DNA of 64,000 bases from Bog-950 sp046329515 (GTDB lineage Bacteria; Bacteroidota; Bacteroidia; Chitinophagales; LD1): positions 1,054,001 to 1,118,000 of the forward strand of contig JAXLUM010000001.1 of NCBI GenBank assembly GCA_046329515.1, read 5' to 3'. The position numbers were made by a program, and so were the translations under genes. Position 1 is the first letter of the stretch. Each line of letters starts with the position of its first letter. Below, one piece after another: positions 33,562-42,956 of the stretch. The notes beneath the pieces are model-generated. The model searched no databases. It was not told the DNA's origin and saw nothing but the letters and a program-made list of their open reading frames with translations.

Positions 33562-34308
33562 ATGGCAGAACAGGAATTGAAGGTCCTTTTATTAGAAGAT
33601 AATCCGGGTGATGCTTTTCTTATAAAGTTTTACCTGGGCGAATCATCTTCGCCGGTGTTTCAGGTTTCGCATGCTGAAAACCTGAAAAGTGCCCTTGAGT
33701 ATCTTTCCGAAAACAAGTTCGATATTATTATTAGTGATATGAACCTGCCCGATAGCTTTGGGGTAGATACCATAAAAAACATTTTGGCCAAATTTCCCGG
33801 TAACCTTGTAATTGTGCTTACCGGTTTAACTGATGAAGAAGTAGGCCTTGAAACCGTAAGATACGGCGCGCAGGATTTTTTAGTGAAAGGTAAGTTTGAT
33901 GGTAAGGTGCTTATCTCATCGGTGATGTTTGCCTTTGAACGTTTTCGCCTGAATAAGCAGATAGAATCAATAAGCAGTCAACTGGATGCAGAAAGTAAAA
34001 GCATTGCAGTGCTGCAAACCGTTTTCAGATTAGGCTTTTTTGAAATAGATATAAAAACCATGCGCCTTGTAAAAAGCGCTTATATGGATGAACTGATGAA
34101 AGGTTATGGCTTGCCCAGCGACATAGACCTTGAAGCGGGCCTTGCCCTTACAGGAGAGCCGGATACCGTTAAACAAGCCCTGCTTGACGCTATAAGCGGA
34201 GGCAAAAGTGCGATAATTAATGTTCCCCTTAAAATGGGTAAAACGGTAGAAGTGCGGCTTCAGCCCTCTGTTGAAAAATTATACGGGTTGGTTCACTTTC
34301 CTGAATAG
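33562..34308 (+). CDS. Response regulator with unrecognised C-terminal domain
   Basis: A 248-residue protein: a receiver domain (residues 1-125) with LLEDNPGDAF, Asp59 in SDMNLPDSFG, LTGLTDEE and a terminal LVKGKFD, followed by about 120 residues starting with a coiled-coil-like helix (QIESISSQLDAES) that I cannot assign to a family. It is not a DNA-binding, GGDEF or HisKA domain. The gene starts 1 bp after the previous receiver and its 3' end overlaps the convergent third receiver by 16 bp. Confidence 0.82.
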   Translation: MAEQELKVLLLEDNPGDAFLIKFYLGESSSPVFQVSHAENLKSALEYLSENKFDIIISDMNLPDSFGVDTIKNILAKFPGNLVIVLTGLTDEEVGLETVRYGAQDFLVKGKFDGKVLISSVMFAFERFRLNKQIESISSQLDAESKSIAVLQTVFRLGFFEIDIKTMRLVKSAYMDELMKGYGLPSDIDLEAGLALTGEPDTVKQALLDAISGGKSAIINVPLKMGKTVEVRLQPSVEKLYGLVHFPE

Positions 34309-34754
34309 GTTCCTGACATTGGTATATACCTGCCGGGTACCTTGGCGTAGTTAAACCAAAAGGAACAGATATTGCCCATTACTTCCACCAATTTACTATA
34401 GCTGCTTGGCTTTGAAATGTAGCTGTTTGCACCTAACTGGTAGCACTGCTTAATTTGGTTAACATCGCGCCCGGTAGAGAACATTATAACAGGAATGTTA
34501 CGGATAACATCCTTGTTTTTAATGTACCGCAAAATATCCTTACCGTTTTTGCCGGGCATATTAATGTCAAGTAAAATAAGTGAGGGAAAGTTTTTGCCAT
34601 TTGTAAGCTCATGCTCAAGATGGGTAACTAACTCTTCGCCGTTATTAAGGGTATTAAAGTCAATTTTATAATCAAGGTCGTCTAATACTGTACGAACTAA
34701 GAATTGGTCCTCAGAATCATCATCTGTCATTGTAATTGAAAAACGTTCGGCCAT
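34293..34754 (-). CDS. Single-domain response regulator, convergent with the kinase operon
   Basis: A 153-residue receiver protein with no output domain: acidic pocket TDDDSEDQ, Asp63 in LLDINMPGKNG, Ser/Thr switch FSTGRD, Lys in YISKPSSY. It lies on the opposite strand to the PAS kinase operon with a 16-bp tail-to-tail overlap, so it is transcribed independently. The C-terminal segment ends the CheY-like fold with only about 20 extra residues. It is probably another protein-protein signalling relay. Confidence 0.88.
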   Translation of the reverse strand: MAERFSITMTDDDSEDQFLVRTVLDDLDYKIDFNTLNNGEELVTHLEHELTNGKNFPSLILLDINMPGKNGKDILRYIKNKDVIRNIPVIMFSTGRDVNQIKQCYQLGANSYISKPSSYSKLVEVMGNICSFWFNYAKVPGRYIPMSGTYSGK

Positions 34755-34953
34755 GGATATAAGTTTAATTCCAATGGGATTAACATCCGGCCAGATAATC
34801 TAATTAGTGAGAGTTAGACAAGGTGACTACTTGGGTGTATTGTCGCTAGGAGATATAAACGTAAGCATTATTTACGGACAATCCTATTATTTTTTGAAAT
34901 AATACATTTGTTTAAACATGCTGTTAAAATATTAACACTAGTCTAAATATTTA

Positions 34954-36798
34954 TTAATAGTCCGGTTGCAACACTTTTGAATCGAAGAGGTTGTTCTTTC
35001 CTATGGCCCTGCTGTTCTCAAAGCCTGCTAATACGCCATAAGGCTTAAGCCCCGTTACGGGCATTTTTGGGTAATATGCTACGGTTATATCGAAAAATCC
35101 AATACCCATTCCCAAATTGCGCAATCTTATGCCCGCTCCATATGCCTGGCTTAGGCTGTAGCTTTTGAAAGAATTGTTTTGAGTGATGGCAATGTCAGCA
35201 AAAGCAAAAGCCGAAGAATTAAAGCCTGCAATTTTAAAGGTGGGGTAAACGTCAGTTTCAAAGTTGAAAACATAACTGTGCGAACCGCGCACCTGGTCGC
35301 CAAAAATGCCGCGCAGCCCTGTTTTATCGTTTACTATTAACTCATAACCAGCAGGGCGGTTGAAGCCTATGTTTAAATAAGCGTTTACAAACTGGCGCAT
35401 CATAAAACGCTTACCCAATTTTATTGGTACCGAAAAGAATTGGGTGCTAAGCTTAAATAAAATCTGTTCGTACGTGCTTTGCTTCATAAAGCCCCCGTAA
35501 CTGGCTCTTGTATTCATATAGCCAAAGCGCTCAACAAATTTGCCGTAGCTTAACTGTACGCCGCTGTAAAAACGTTTGCTTAAGTCTTCGTCATTATCAA
35601 AGCCCATTATAAGTGCAGTGTTTAAGCCCTTTGTAAAATACTCCGCCTGCCCCAGGTAATAAACGGAGTGATCGAGATAATAATCCCACTGTGCAATGCC
35701 TACACTGGTTAAAAAATATAACTGCTTGGTAAAAGTCAGTTCGCCATCGGCACTGCGCTTAAAAGGGCGGTTCACATAGTCCTTTCGGTAAAAGCGTGAT
35801 GAAAGCACAAGGCGGGTAAGGTCAGTTTGAACTTTATTGCGGCCGCTTAACTTAAAGGAGGTTGCCAGCCAAACATCTTGTGTGTTATAAAATACGTTAG
35901 TGGGTATGGCATCAGAAAATGCATTAGGTATCCATTTGTTCTCCTTATAAATGCCTGCAATTACGTGGCCGGCCCAACGGCTGTTTGCTGAGAAAAAGGG
36001 CCTGCGAACCGTTAAGTCTCCACCAACACTGGCCGGCTGGTAATAATAGGTAGCCTTTATATCAATATGAGAGGCCTTAATGTTGTTATAAAGGTAGTTG
36101 CCGCCAACAGTGTAAAAATTGTCTTTTCTGAAATTGAAACTAACCGTGTTAGTAACAGAATGAGGGAGGCCTAGGAAGTTTTGAAACTGTAAACCAACTT
36201 CGGCTTTGTTGTACTGAACGCCGCTAATAAGGGTCCAACTCCAGCGGTCCTGCACCATTATAGTTACATCAACGTAATCATCGTCTTCGTCAACCTCCGT
36301 TATGTAAATTTTCAAATCCTTAAAGGTTTCACGTTGCCAAAGGTTGCGCTCAGTATCGGCGAAAGATTGGGGATCTACTTTTTCACCATTTTTAAAAAGC
36401 AAATCGTTTTTAATAACCCACGACTTGGTATTTATCTGTATGCCATTGGCAAATTTTTGAAAGCGGGTGGGATGCTCATTTTCCGGCTTTTCAATAGAAA
36501 CGCCAAAGGGATCGAGTATCTGAATATTAATGTTTCTGATAATTTTTCCCCGGTATGGTTCAAACTCCTCAACACCGGTAATAACGCGGTCCACTGTACG
36601 GTCGCGGTAATTCAAGTAGCTTAAGTAAATGAAGGTCTTATTCATGCCCTCCATAAACTTCTTTTTGCTGTATTCCATTTGTGCCTGGTGCGGTGTTTTA
36701 TCAAGGCATACCTCATCATCATAGCCTAATTGTGCTGAAGCAGCACCGGCTACAAAGCATAATAGGAAAGCAAATAAGGCCTTGTAAAAACTTCTCAT
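34954..36798 (-). CDS. Omp85-like outer-membrane barrel protein with POTRA-type N-terminus
   Basis: A 614-residue exported protein: signal peptide ending AASAQ, an alpha/beta region (about 70-200) with RGKIIRNINIQILDPFG and LFKNGEKVDPQSFADTERNL, which resembles POTRA folds, then about 400 residues of amphipathic beta strands ending YGVLAGFENSRA. The strands fit a 16-strand barrel of the Omp85/TPS kind. No BamA-type VRGF motif is evident, so it is a divergent member of unknown role. The start is the ATG at 36798; the preceding in-frame TTG adds one residue. Confidence 0.72.
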   Translation of the reverse strand: MRSFYKALFAFLLCFVAGAASAQLGYDDEVCLDKTPHQAQMEYSKKKFMEGMNKTFIYLSYLNYRDRTVDRVITGVEEFEPYRGKIIRNINIQILDPFGVSIEKPENEHPTRFQKFANGIQINTKSWVIKNDLLFKNGEKVDPQSFADTERNLWQRETFKDLKIYITEVDEDDDYVDVTIMVQDRWSWTLISGVQYNKAEVGLQFQNFLGLPHSVTNTVSFNFRKDNFYTVGGNYLYNNIKASHIDIKATYYYQPASVGGDLTVRRPFFSANSRWAGHVIAGIYKENKWIPNAFSDAIPTNVFYNTQDVWLATSFKLSGRNKVQTDLTRLVLSSRFYRKDYVNRPFKRSADGELTFTKQLYFLTSVGIAQWDYYLDHSVYYLGQAEYFTKGLNTALIMGFDNDEDLSKRFYSGVQLSYGKFVERFGYMNTRASYGGFMKQSTYEQILFKLSTQFFSVPIKLGKRFMMRQFVNAYLNIGFNRPAGYELIVNDKTGLRGIFGDQVRGSHSYVFNFETDVYPTFKIAGFNSSAFAFADIAITQNNSFKSYSLSQAYGAGIRLRNLGMGIGFFDITVAYYPKMPVTGLKPYGVLAGFENSRAIGKNNLFDSKVLQPDY

Positions 36799-36829
36799 CA
36801 ACAGGTGTATCCTCTACTAATATACGCGC

Positions 36830-37423
36830 TTAGTTGGAGGGGGTATACGCCTGTGGATATTTAATTTTAGGTTGCCAACCATTGGTGCCTTGGGGAAACA
36901 AATCGTAAAGGTGCCATACGGAGCAGTAGGTATCGCCGGGGCCGAAAAAGTCTTTGCTTGCCCGGTAAATCTTACCCTCTTTACGTATAAGGGCACTGGC
37001 GCCCGGCCAGTAGCGGTTTGGCTCCGGTTCAAAGCCTAAGTCCTTTATAAAGTTTGTGCCATTAGCGCTTAGCATCTTAAAGGTCCACCCACGGCTATCC
37101 GCAAATTCCTTTTGCACCTCGGGTGGGTCGGGCGAAATAAGCACGGTAGGCATACGGTCTGCCAGGGGTAAGGCAAAGCCATTAAAACCATCGGCCCATA
37201 AAGTGCAATAAGCGCACTTTTTACCCATGTTATGAATTACCAGCAGTTCATTGCGTTCATCAAATAAAGAGGATAGGAGCACCTCTTTCCCATTCCGGTC
37301 TTTTAGTGTATAATCGTTTACAGGCTCTAATTCTAACTTAGCGCGCAGGGCAAGTATTTGTTCACGCTTTTTATCAATTTCCTTTTGCAGGGCTTCTATG
37401 TCGGTGTAAAGAGATTCGTTCAT
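36830..37423 (-). CDS. DUF899-family thioredoxin-fold protein
   Basis: A 197-residue protein with an N-terminal coiled-coil-like helix (about residues 5-35, KEIDKKREQILALRAKLE) and a thioredoxin-like fold containing HNMGKKCAYCTLW, a CxxC pair, as in DUF899 proteins. No signal peptide is present. Members have been annotated as thiol-dependent or haem-associated but the function is not established. It is divergent from the CAP protein gene, with only 42 bp between starts. Confidence 0.8.
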   Translation of the reverse strand: MNESLYTDIEALQKEIDKKREQILALRAKLELEPVNDYTLKDRNGKEVLLSSLFDERNELLVIHNMGKKCAYCTLWADGFNGFALPLADRMPTVLISPDPPEVQKEFADSRGWTFKMLSANGTNFIKDLGFEPEPNRYWPGASALIRKEGKIYRASKDFFGPGDTYCSVWHLYDLFPQGTNGWQPKIKYPQAYTPSN

Positions 37424-37465
37424 GGGGATATCAATTTTAATAAAGTTAGCGTTTAAGTGGGAAGT

Positions 37466-38098
37466 ATGAAAAAAATACTGAGCCTTATTTTATTGATTCC
37501 TTTACTGGCTTTTGACGATGGCGAAAGCTACCTGCAGAAGGTGGCTTCTTACACAAAGGATAGCTATTTTAAGGAGGAGGTTTATAAGGAAAAAGACTGG
37601 AAGGCCTTCTATAAAATGCCTGAAGCCAATGCCGCAGTTGACCCCAAAACATACGATATGCATTTGCTGAGTGCAGCTTTTTTTTATGCTACTAATAAAT
37701 TGAGGCAGGAGAAGCGGTTACCTGTATTCAGCTATCTGCCGGCCCTACGTGATGCAGCAGTTTTGCATACTAATGAAATGATTGAACGCAATTTTTTTGA
37801 CCATTACAACACCAGAAACCGGAAATACTATTCGCCCGACAAACGGATGAAGTTGTTTGGCGTTGAATCGGATGCCGGAGCTGAGAATTGTGACTTTAAT
37901 TACCTGGAGCTGAATAAGGGCATTACCTATATACAGCTGGCTGAAGAAATTGTAAAGGATCTTTATAAATCGCCCCCGCACAAAAAGAACATGATGAATA
38001 AGGCTTACACCAAAATGGGCTGTGCAGTACTATTTGAGAAGAAAGAGAAAGATGGTGCATGGTATTGTAAAGCCACCCAGGATTTTTCGGCCAATTAG
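37466..38098 (+). CDS. CAP-domain (SCP/PR-1) secreted protein
   Basis: A 210-residue exported protein: signal peptide MKKILSLILLIPLLAF, then a CAP domain with the family helix ATNKLRQEKRLPVFSYLPAL, HTNEMIERNFFDHYNTRN and the later GAENCDFNY and SPPHKKNMMNKAYTKMGCAV segments. CAP proteins are extracellular and bind sterols, peptides or cell-wall components; the role here is unknown. The ATG at 37466 is preferred to a GTG three codons upstream. Confidence 0.87.
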   Translation: MKKILSLILLIPLLAFDDGESYLQKVASYTKDSYFKEEVYKEKDWKAFYKMPEANAAVDPKTYDMHLLSAAFFYATNKLRQEKRLPVFSYLPALRDAAVLHTNEMIERNFFDHYNTRNRKYYSPDKRMKLFGVESDAGAENCDFNYLELNKGITYIQLAEEIVKDLYKSPPHKKNMMNKAYTKMGCAVLFEKKEKDGAWYCKATQDFSAN

Positions 38099-38108
38099 GA
38101 AACTAGTC

Positions 38109-39554
38109 CTAAGCGCGTCTGCCTATTTCAGGCCCTTTCCACTTGTTTAGGGCCAATTCCTGGCTTAACTCCTTTAATGGGTCATTTTGCAGGGCTTCTT
38201 TAAATTCTGCAAATGTTTCCTTCCATTGCAATTGTAAGCCCGCCTTGCCCAATTTATCGAACCAGGCCAATAATTCAGTGGAGCCTTCAGCCTCCGTTTT
38301 TGCGCGTTTCTTCCACGCCCGGGCACTTTTTACCTGGTAGGGTATAAGCTGGTAGTTCTTTAGTTGCAGTTGCAGCATAATAAAAAGCAGGCGCGCATAA
38401 AGCTGTATATCTACCCTCTCTTTGGTTTTGTAGTCCATCAGCTTATTCAACGTAACCATACAGCCGTCTAAATCTCCTGTATGAAATAGCGATAGGGAAT
38501 AGTCGAGCCAAAAGGTTAAACGTTCGCCGGGCTTAACATCATCTATTATTTTACTTACCTGTTGTCCCCAATGCTTTGCCTCAGTAAATTCATGTAGCAA
38601 GCTTAACAATGTCATTTTGGTTACCTTACCAAAATTATTGAAGCGTTTGGTTAATACAGCAGATACTTCGGGTATAGGAGCAGAAGACTTTTCAATTAAC
38701 TGGTTTACTGAGTTTAATGCTTCACGATAGTGCCCCAAGGTGTATTGCCTTATACAAACACTTGCAAATGAATTGTAATAACCCGAAGGAAGTATAGAAC
38801 GGAAATGCGGGTGTTTATGAAATTGCTTAATCTGGTTTTGAGCATGTTCCAGCGCTTTATGAGGGTTGCGTTCAATATACTGGTAGTAGAACATACCTAT
38901 TTCGTTCCAGCAATGTTCGGCATGCCAGCTTTTAAAAGTGTTGGGTTTGCGATTAAACAAGGGGTTATCCTTAACGTCCTTTAATTCATCAAATCCTGTT
39001 CTGTTCATTACAGGCTTACGGAACCGGTCACGCAAATGAATTAGCGACATAAATTCATGCTGCACTTCCAGCAATTTGTCTTCCTGTGCATTAACTGCTT
39101 CCATTTCTGCAAACAGGCTGAGGTGGCTATAGCAATGAGAAAGTAAGCGCAACAGGCCAAGCGCTAAACCAAAGCGTTCAAACTTCATTACTTTTTTAAG
39201 CGCTTTTTCAGCCTTGCTTATACTGTATGTAGTTAGCCCCTTACGGTAAAGCAAATCCGCTTCCTGGTATTGGGCCATAAGGTTACTCTCAACAAAATTG
39301 TTTTCGTGAAAAATGCGCAGGTTTCGTAAAAGCACATCCTGCAGATATTCCTTTTCGTGGGCTAGATTGCTTGGTTCTATTTTAAGCAGTTTGCTTAAAG
39401 CAGCAGCATCGTAGGTTTCTGCTCCTTCAAGGGCATTAAAAAGGGCAAGGTATTTTTTACCTCCTGTTTGCGATTGACAGAATAATTTAAAATAGCGCTT
39501 TTCGCTGGGGGAAAGCGATTTAATCAATTGCACCAAGTAATCCTGTTTGCGCAT
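38109..39554 (-). CDS. Large helical (TPR-like) cytoplasmic protein, function unknown
   Basis: A 481-residue all-helical protein without signal peptide or membrane segment. It begins MRKQDYLVQLIKSLSPSEKRYFKLF, an opening I know from Bacteroidota helical-repeat proteins, and continues with antiparallel helix pairs spaced like TPR/SNAP repeats (for example RRATKALKKVMK-type segments and YNSFASVCIRQYTLGHYREA). It has no recognised catalytic motif. The ATG at 39554 is preferred to one 14 codons upstream, which adds sequence without helical character. It is convergent with the CAP gene. Confidence 0.75.
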   Translation of the reverse strand: MRKQDYLVQLIKSLSPSEKRYFKLFCQSQTGGKKYLALFNALEGAETYDAAALSKLLKIEPSNLAHEKEYLQDVLLRNLRIFHENNFVESNLMAQYQEADLLYRKGLTTYSISKAEKALKKVMKFERFGLALGLLRLLSHCYSHLSLFAEMEAVNAQEDKLLEVQHEFMSLIHLRDRFRKPVMNRTGFDELKDVKDNPLFNRKPNTFKSWHAEHCWNEIGMFYYQYIERNPHKALEHAQNQIKQFHKHPHFRSILPSGYYNSFASVCIRQYTLGHYREALNSVNQLIEKSSAPIPEVSAVLTKRFNNFGKVTKMTLLSLLHEFTEAKHWGQQVSKIIDDVKPGERLTFWLDYSLSLFHTGDLDGCMVTLNKLMDYKTKERVDIQLYARLLFIMLQLQLKNYQLIPYQVKSARAWKKRAKTEAEGSTELLAWFDKLGKAGLQLQWKETFAEFKEALQNDPLKELSQELALNKWKGPEIGRRA

Positions 39555-39723
39555 AAGGTTGTTGCACAAAATAAGCGGCATTCGCCTAAAATTCAAGTTG
39601 CACTAAATGAAGTTGGTGCATTTAATGTTATGCCTTACAATTTCTGGATTCCGATTTTCTGAAAAAAGTTAGACGTATTATGGAGTGTCCGTTGGGTATG
39701 TTTGATACATCAAATACCCGTAC

Positions 39724-39912
39724 ATGTTTAAAGAGACTATAGACTACCCAGCGAATACGGTAACTTACCTTGTAACTGCACCGGCAGTTAAGCTTCCTGT
39801 TCCTTTACCTGAATTAAAGGGAAAAAGGAAAGAAGCGCCGGGCATACAGGTGCCGAAGAAGAAAAACGGCCACTTCTTGTGCGGTAACGAACTAACTATG
39901 GAAGATTTATAG
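39724..39912 (+). CDS. Small basic orphan protein
   Basis: A 62-residue frame beginning MFKETIDYPANTVTYLVTAP. It is Pro/Lys-rich in the middle (KLPVPLPELKGKRKEAPG, VPKKKNG) and ends in an acidic tail. No family is recognised, and there is no signal peptide. It is flanked by the divergent helical protein gene and the convergent membrane gene, and nothing else explains the interval. The codon pattern is plausible but the evidence is only an open frame in a suitable place. Confidence 0.45.
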   Translation: MFKETIDYPANTVTYLVTAPAVKLPVPLPELKGKRKEAPGIQVPKKKNGHFLCGNELTMEDL

Positions 39913-39914
39913 CG

Positions 39915-40274
39915 CTAACTGCTTTTAAGCTTTTGCGCCATATTACCGCTTAGGGCAGCAAAGCCGCTAACCAAGCCACCTACCAAACCGGTTAAAACAA
40001 ACAACATTATCATTTTACCACCTGTAAGCTGCTTTAGCACTTCAGTTATACGCGTTGCCAGTATATGTTCATTGGCACAAGATAATTTGTAAGCATAGGC
40101 TATCCATAGTATAAATATGGCCAGAAAGCCCGCAGCAAACGCACTAAAGCCGCCCTGTTTAAATATGTAACCGGCTATAAAGGCTATGGGGGCTATAACC
40201 CACCAAGGCAGAAAAAACTGTAAAAGCAGGGATGCTATTGCTATGGCGGCCAGGGTTAAAATGAAATTCTTCAT
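39915..40274 (-). CDS. Hypothetical small membrane protein
   Basis: A 119-residue protein with about four hydrophobic segments (5-22, 24-42, 44-62 and 88-108) and a short basic tail. The segment TEVLKQLTGGKMIMLFVLTGLVGGLVSGF is glycine-rich like small membrane transport or scaffold proteins. No named family. It lies 30 bp downstream of the penicillin-acylase gene on the same strand and is probably co-transcribed with it. Confidence 0.7.
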   Translation of the reverse strand: MKNFILTLAAIAIASLLLQFFLPWWVIAPIAFIAGYIFKQGGFSAFAAGFLAIFILWIAYAYKLSCANEHILATRITEVLKQLTGGKMIMLFVLTGLVGGLVSGFAALSGNMAQKLKSS

Positions 40275-40304
40275 TAGAATATTGTTTGAGTTGCGGTGTT
40301 TTAA

Positions 40305-42767
40305 TTAAGGTTTATAAGTAGCCGTATATGCTTTTTTATTACCCAGTTCCTCGCCGGAATGTAAAAAGTTGGTGGTGTAGTATTCGCCCTTAGCCCAACT
40401 GTTTACCATGTTTTGGTAATATTTACTTGCAGGGTTGCCGCTTTCGCCGCCAGGGTAAACTACGTAGGCTTTCATTTCGCCAAAGTCTACAATCATTCGC
40501 CAGCTTGGTCCGTTGGTGGTATTGGTGGCGTTTATTACTCCGAGGTTACCGCCATTGTAAACATTAAGCGCACTAAAGGCATCCTGTCGGCTTAAGGACT
40601 CAATTTTGGTGCCTTTATAAGTTCCCCAGTCGTGCGGGCTCAAATCCGATTTCTCGTAACTTTCATCACTTCCGTAAGGCTCTGAAACCTCGGTAAAATG
40701 CTTGTCGTGCAGGGTTTGGGTAATTGCATGGAAGGATTGGCTGACAATCATGCTTCGCGTTTCTTTTTCTGCGGTGTTTACGTTATCGTAAAAGGCAGAA
40801 GTAGAATCACTCTGCAAAAACTTAACCGTTATATAAAAATTCGGCTGCTTCATAGGCAGGCTGCTATCCCTCATTTCTTCCCAAAGGTCTTTACGCAATT
40901 CATTCCACCATATTTCAAAGTAAACGGGCGCTACTTCATTGGCGTTATTGTAAAAGTCCCATTTCTGCAATCTATCAAGGTATTCGGCTTCCTCTTTGCT
41001 TAAGCCATTTTTATCAAGCAACGACAGTAGCACCGGCAAAGCTTCTTTAGCGTGCAAATTGAAATTGTCATTCTGCATCTTCTTCATAAAGTCGGCATCA
41101 ATACCATTGTTCTCAGTAAGCAATTGATTAATGCGGCGGTTACGGTAGTTTTCGTAAACACCTACACCCGGGTAGTAATAAGGATAGGTGCTATCTGTAG
41201 GATGTTGGTTGGCTGAACTAACAAAACCACGCTCAGGGTTTTTACAGGTGGGGTTAGCAGCGGTAGGAATAAAATCCTTCCATTCGTCCTTGTCTGTTGT
41301 GCCGTCGCTTACATACTTGCCCTGTTCACTTTGTTTGTTTCGTATAGCAAATCGGCCCTGTTCTTTAATAGCAATATCGCCACTACGCGAAGCGAATACA
41401 AAGTTTTGCGCCGGGCAGGTGTAGTTGTTCAAGGCACTTAAATAATCGTCGTAGTTCTTACCTTTATTTAATTGATAGAAGGTTTTGAATTCGTTAGAGG
41501 GTAGGTGAGCAGTCCAACGCATGCTAAGGTTTTCTTTACTCTTAGCCACACCAAATTTTTCATCAAAAACTACCGGACCAAAGCGGGTATAATAAACGGT
41601 ATCTAAAAACTCGCCTTTACCGCGCACATTATATTTTTCAACGCGTATATCGGTTTTTACTTGCTGGCCCTGGTATTCATAAGTGCTTTTATCAGCACTG
41701 AATTTTATGCGATACCAATCGCGCACATCTCTACCGCCGTTGGTTACCCCCCATGCAATGGAATCATTATAGCCTATAATAACAGCCGGTGAGCCGGGTA
41801 AAGTAGCTCCGTACACATTCATGTTAGGCGATACCAATTGCATTTCGTACCAAATGCTTGGCAGCGAAAGGCGAAGGTGAGGGTCGTTACACAAAATGGG
41901 TTTGCCGCTTTTTGTTTTGCTTCCGCTAACGGCCCAGTTATTACTTCCTGTTATTTCATCGGGTTTCTCTAAAACCTTACCGTAACCTAAGAAGTTAGTT
42001 TTGCCTGTACTGTCGGTAGTGTTGCTAACGGCAGCTTCCCATTTTGTTCCCATTGGCACAATAGGGTCTTCATCGGCAATAAAATCAGGATAAAGTTCGC
42101 GGAACTGTTCGTCGCCATATTTTGAAATGAAGTTGGCGTTCTCAATATCATATTCAAATACGGAGAGCATATTAGCCATGTGCTTTAGTAAAAGGGCTAC
42201 TTTAATTGGTTTCCACTCTTCTGGTTTGTAGTCAAGCAGCTTGTATTCAATAGGGTAATCTTTTGGGTTGAGTGTGCTTATATAAGCATTAACTCCGTTG
42301 CAGTACGCATCAATCAGTTTTTTGCTTTCGGGGTCTTTAGCAATATAGTCCTGTGCATTTTCAGCGGCATAGCCCATGCCTATACGGCGCATTATGCGGT
42401 CTATTTCCAAAGTCTTATCGCCCACCACTTCGCAAAGGCGGCCACCGGCAGCATGGGTGCTTATTTCCATTTGCCATAAGCGGTATTTTGCGGTAATGTA
42501 GCCCTGCATGTAATAGAGGTCCTCATCGTTTTTGGCAAACACATGCGGCACCAGGCGCTCATCAAAGTAAACCTTTACTTCTTCCTTAAGGCCGGGCAGT
42601 TTTAGTTCCTCATCGGTAAAAGCGCGCTCATCCACCGCGTTTTGCCAAAAGCCGCTAAAGGGGTTTAGAAATTTTGCAAAGGGTGGCGCAGGGCCTAACC
42701 TGTTATTTAAAGCTGTAATAAGCAGGCCCGTTATAGCCAGAGGGATAAGTAACCTAAGGTATTTCAA
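40305..42767 (-). CDS. Penicillin-acylase-family N-terminal-nucleophile hydrolase
   Basis: An 820-residue exported amidase of the penicillin G acylase / AHL acylase family (Ntn-hydrolase). The N-terminal hydrophobic segment is a signal or anchor. The self-cleavage site that creates the beta-chain nucleophile is Ser275 in ITGSNNWAVSG; NDPHLRLSLP follows, as in the family. The alpha chain therefore spans about 25-274 and the beta chain 275-820. Substrates could be acyl-homoserine lactones, beta-lactams or other N-acyl compounds; the sequence does not decide. Periplasmic location is expected. Confidence 0.9.
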   Translation of the reverse strand: MKYLRLLIPLAITGLLITALNNRLGPAPPFAKFLNPFSGFWQNAVDERAFTDEELKLPGLKEEVKVYFDERLVPHVFAKNDEDLYYMQGYITAKYRLWQMEISTHAAGGRLCEVVGDKTLEIDRIMRRIGMGYAAENAQDYIAKDPESKKLIDAYCNGVNAYISTLNPKDYPIEYKLLDYKPEEWKPIKVALLLKHMANMLSVFEYDIENANFISKYGDEQFRELYPDFIADEDPIVPMGTKWEAAVSNTTDSTGKTNFLGYGKVLEKPDEITGSNNWAVSGSKTKSGKPILCNDPHLRLSLPSIWYEMQLVSPNMNVYGATLPGSPAVIIGYNDSIAWGVTNGGRDVRDWYRIKFSADKSTYEYQGQQVKTDIRVEKYNVRGKGEFLDTVYYTRFGPVVFDEKFGVAKSKENLSMRWTAHLPSNEFKTFYQLNKGKNYDDYLSALNNYTCPAQNFVFASRSGDIAIKEQGRFAIRNKQSEQGKYVSDGTTDKDEWKDFIPTAANPTCKNPERGFVSSANQHPTDSTYPYYYPGVGVYENYRNRRINQLLTENNGIDADFMKKMQNDNFNLHAKEALPVLLSLLDKNGLSKEEAEYLDRLQKWDFYNNANEVAPVYFEIWWNELRKDLWEEMRDSSLPMKQPNFYITVKFLQSDSTSAFYDNVNTAEKETRSMIVSQSFHAITQTLHDKHFTEVSEPYGSDESYEKSDLSPHDWGTYKGTKIESLSRQDAFSALNVYNGGNLGVINATNTTNGPSWRMIVDFGEMKAYVVYPGGESGNPASKYYQNMVNSWAKGEYYTTNFLHSGEELGNKKAYTATYKP

Positions 42768-42956
42768 GGTATTGGGTTTATACCTGCGAATTTATTTTAA
42801 AACGGCATTCGCCTGCGTGCTTTTTTACACATCATTATTACGGCTTATGGCCTCGTTTTCATAGCAGACCGGAGCGGCAGTTTGTTAATTTTATGTATCG
42901 TTTAAACCTTTTTTGGTGAATCGGGTCATACTTGCATCACCAAACATTTTATAGAT

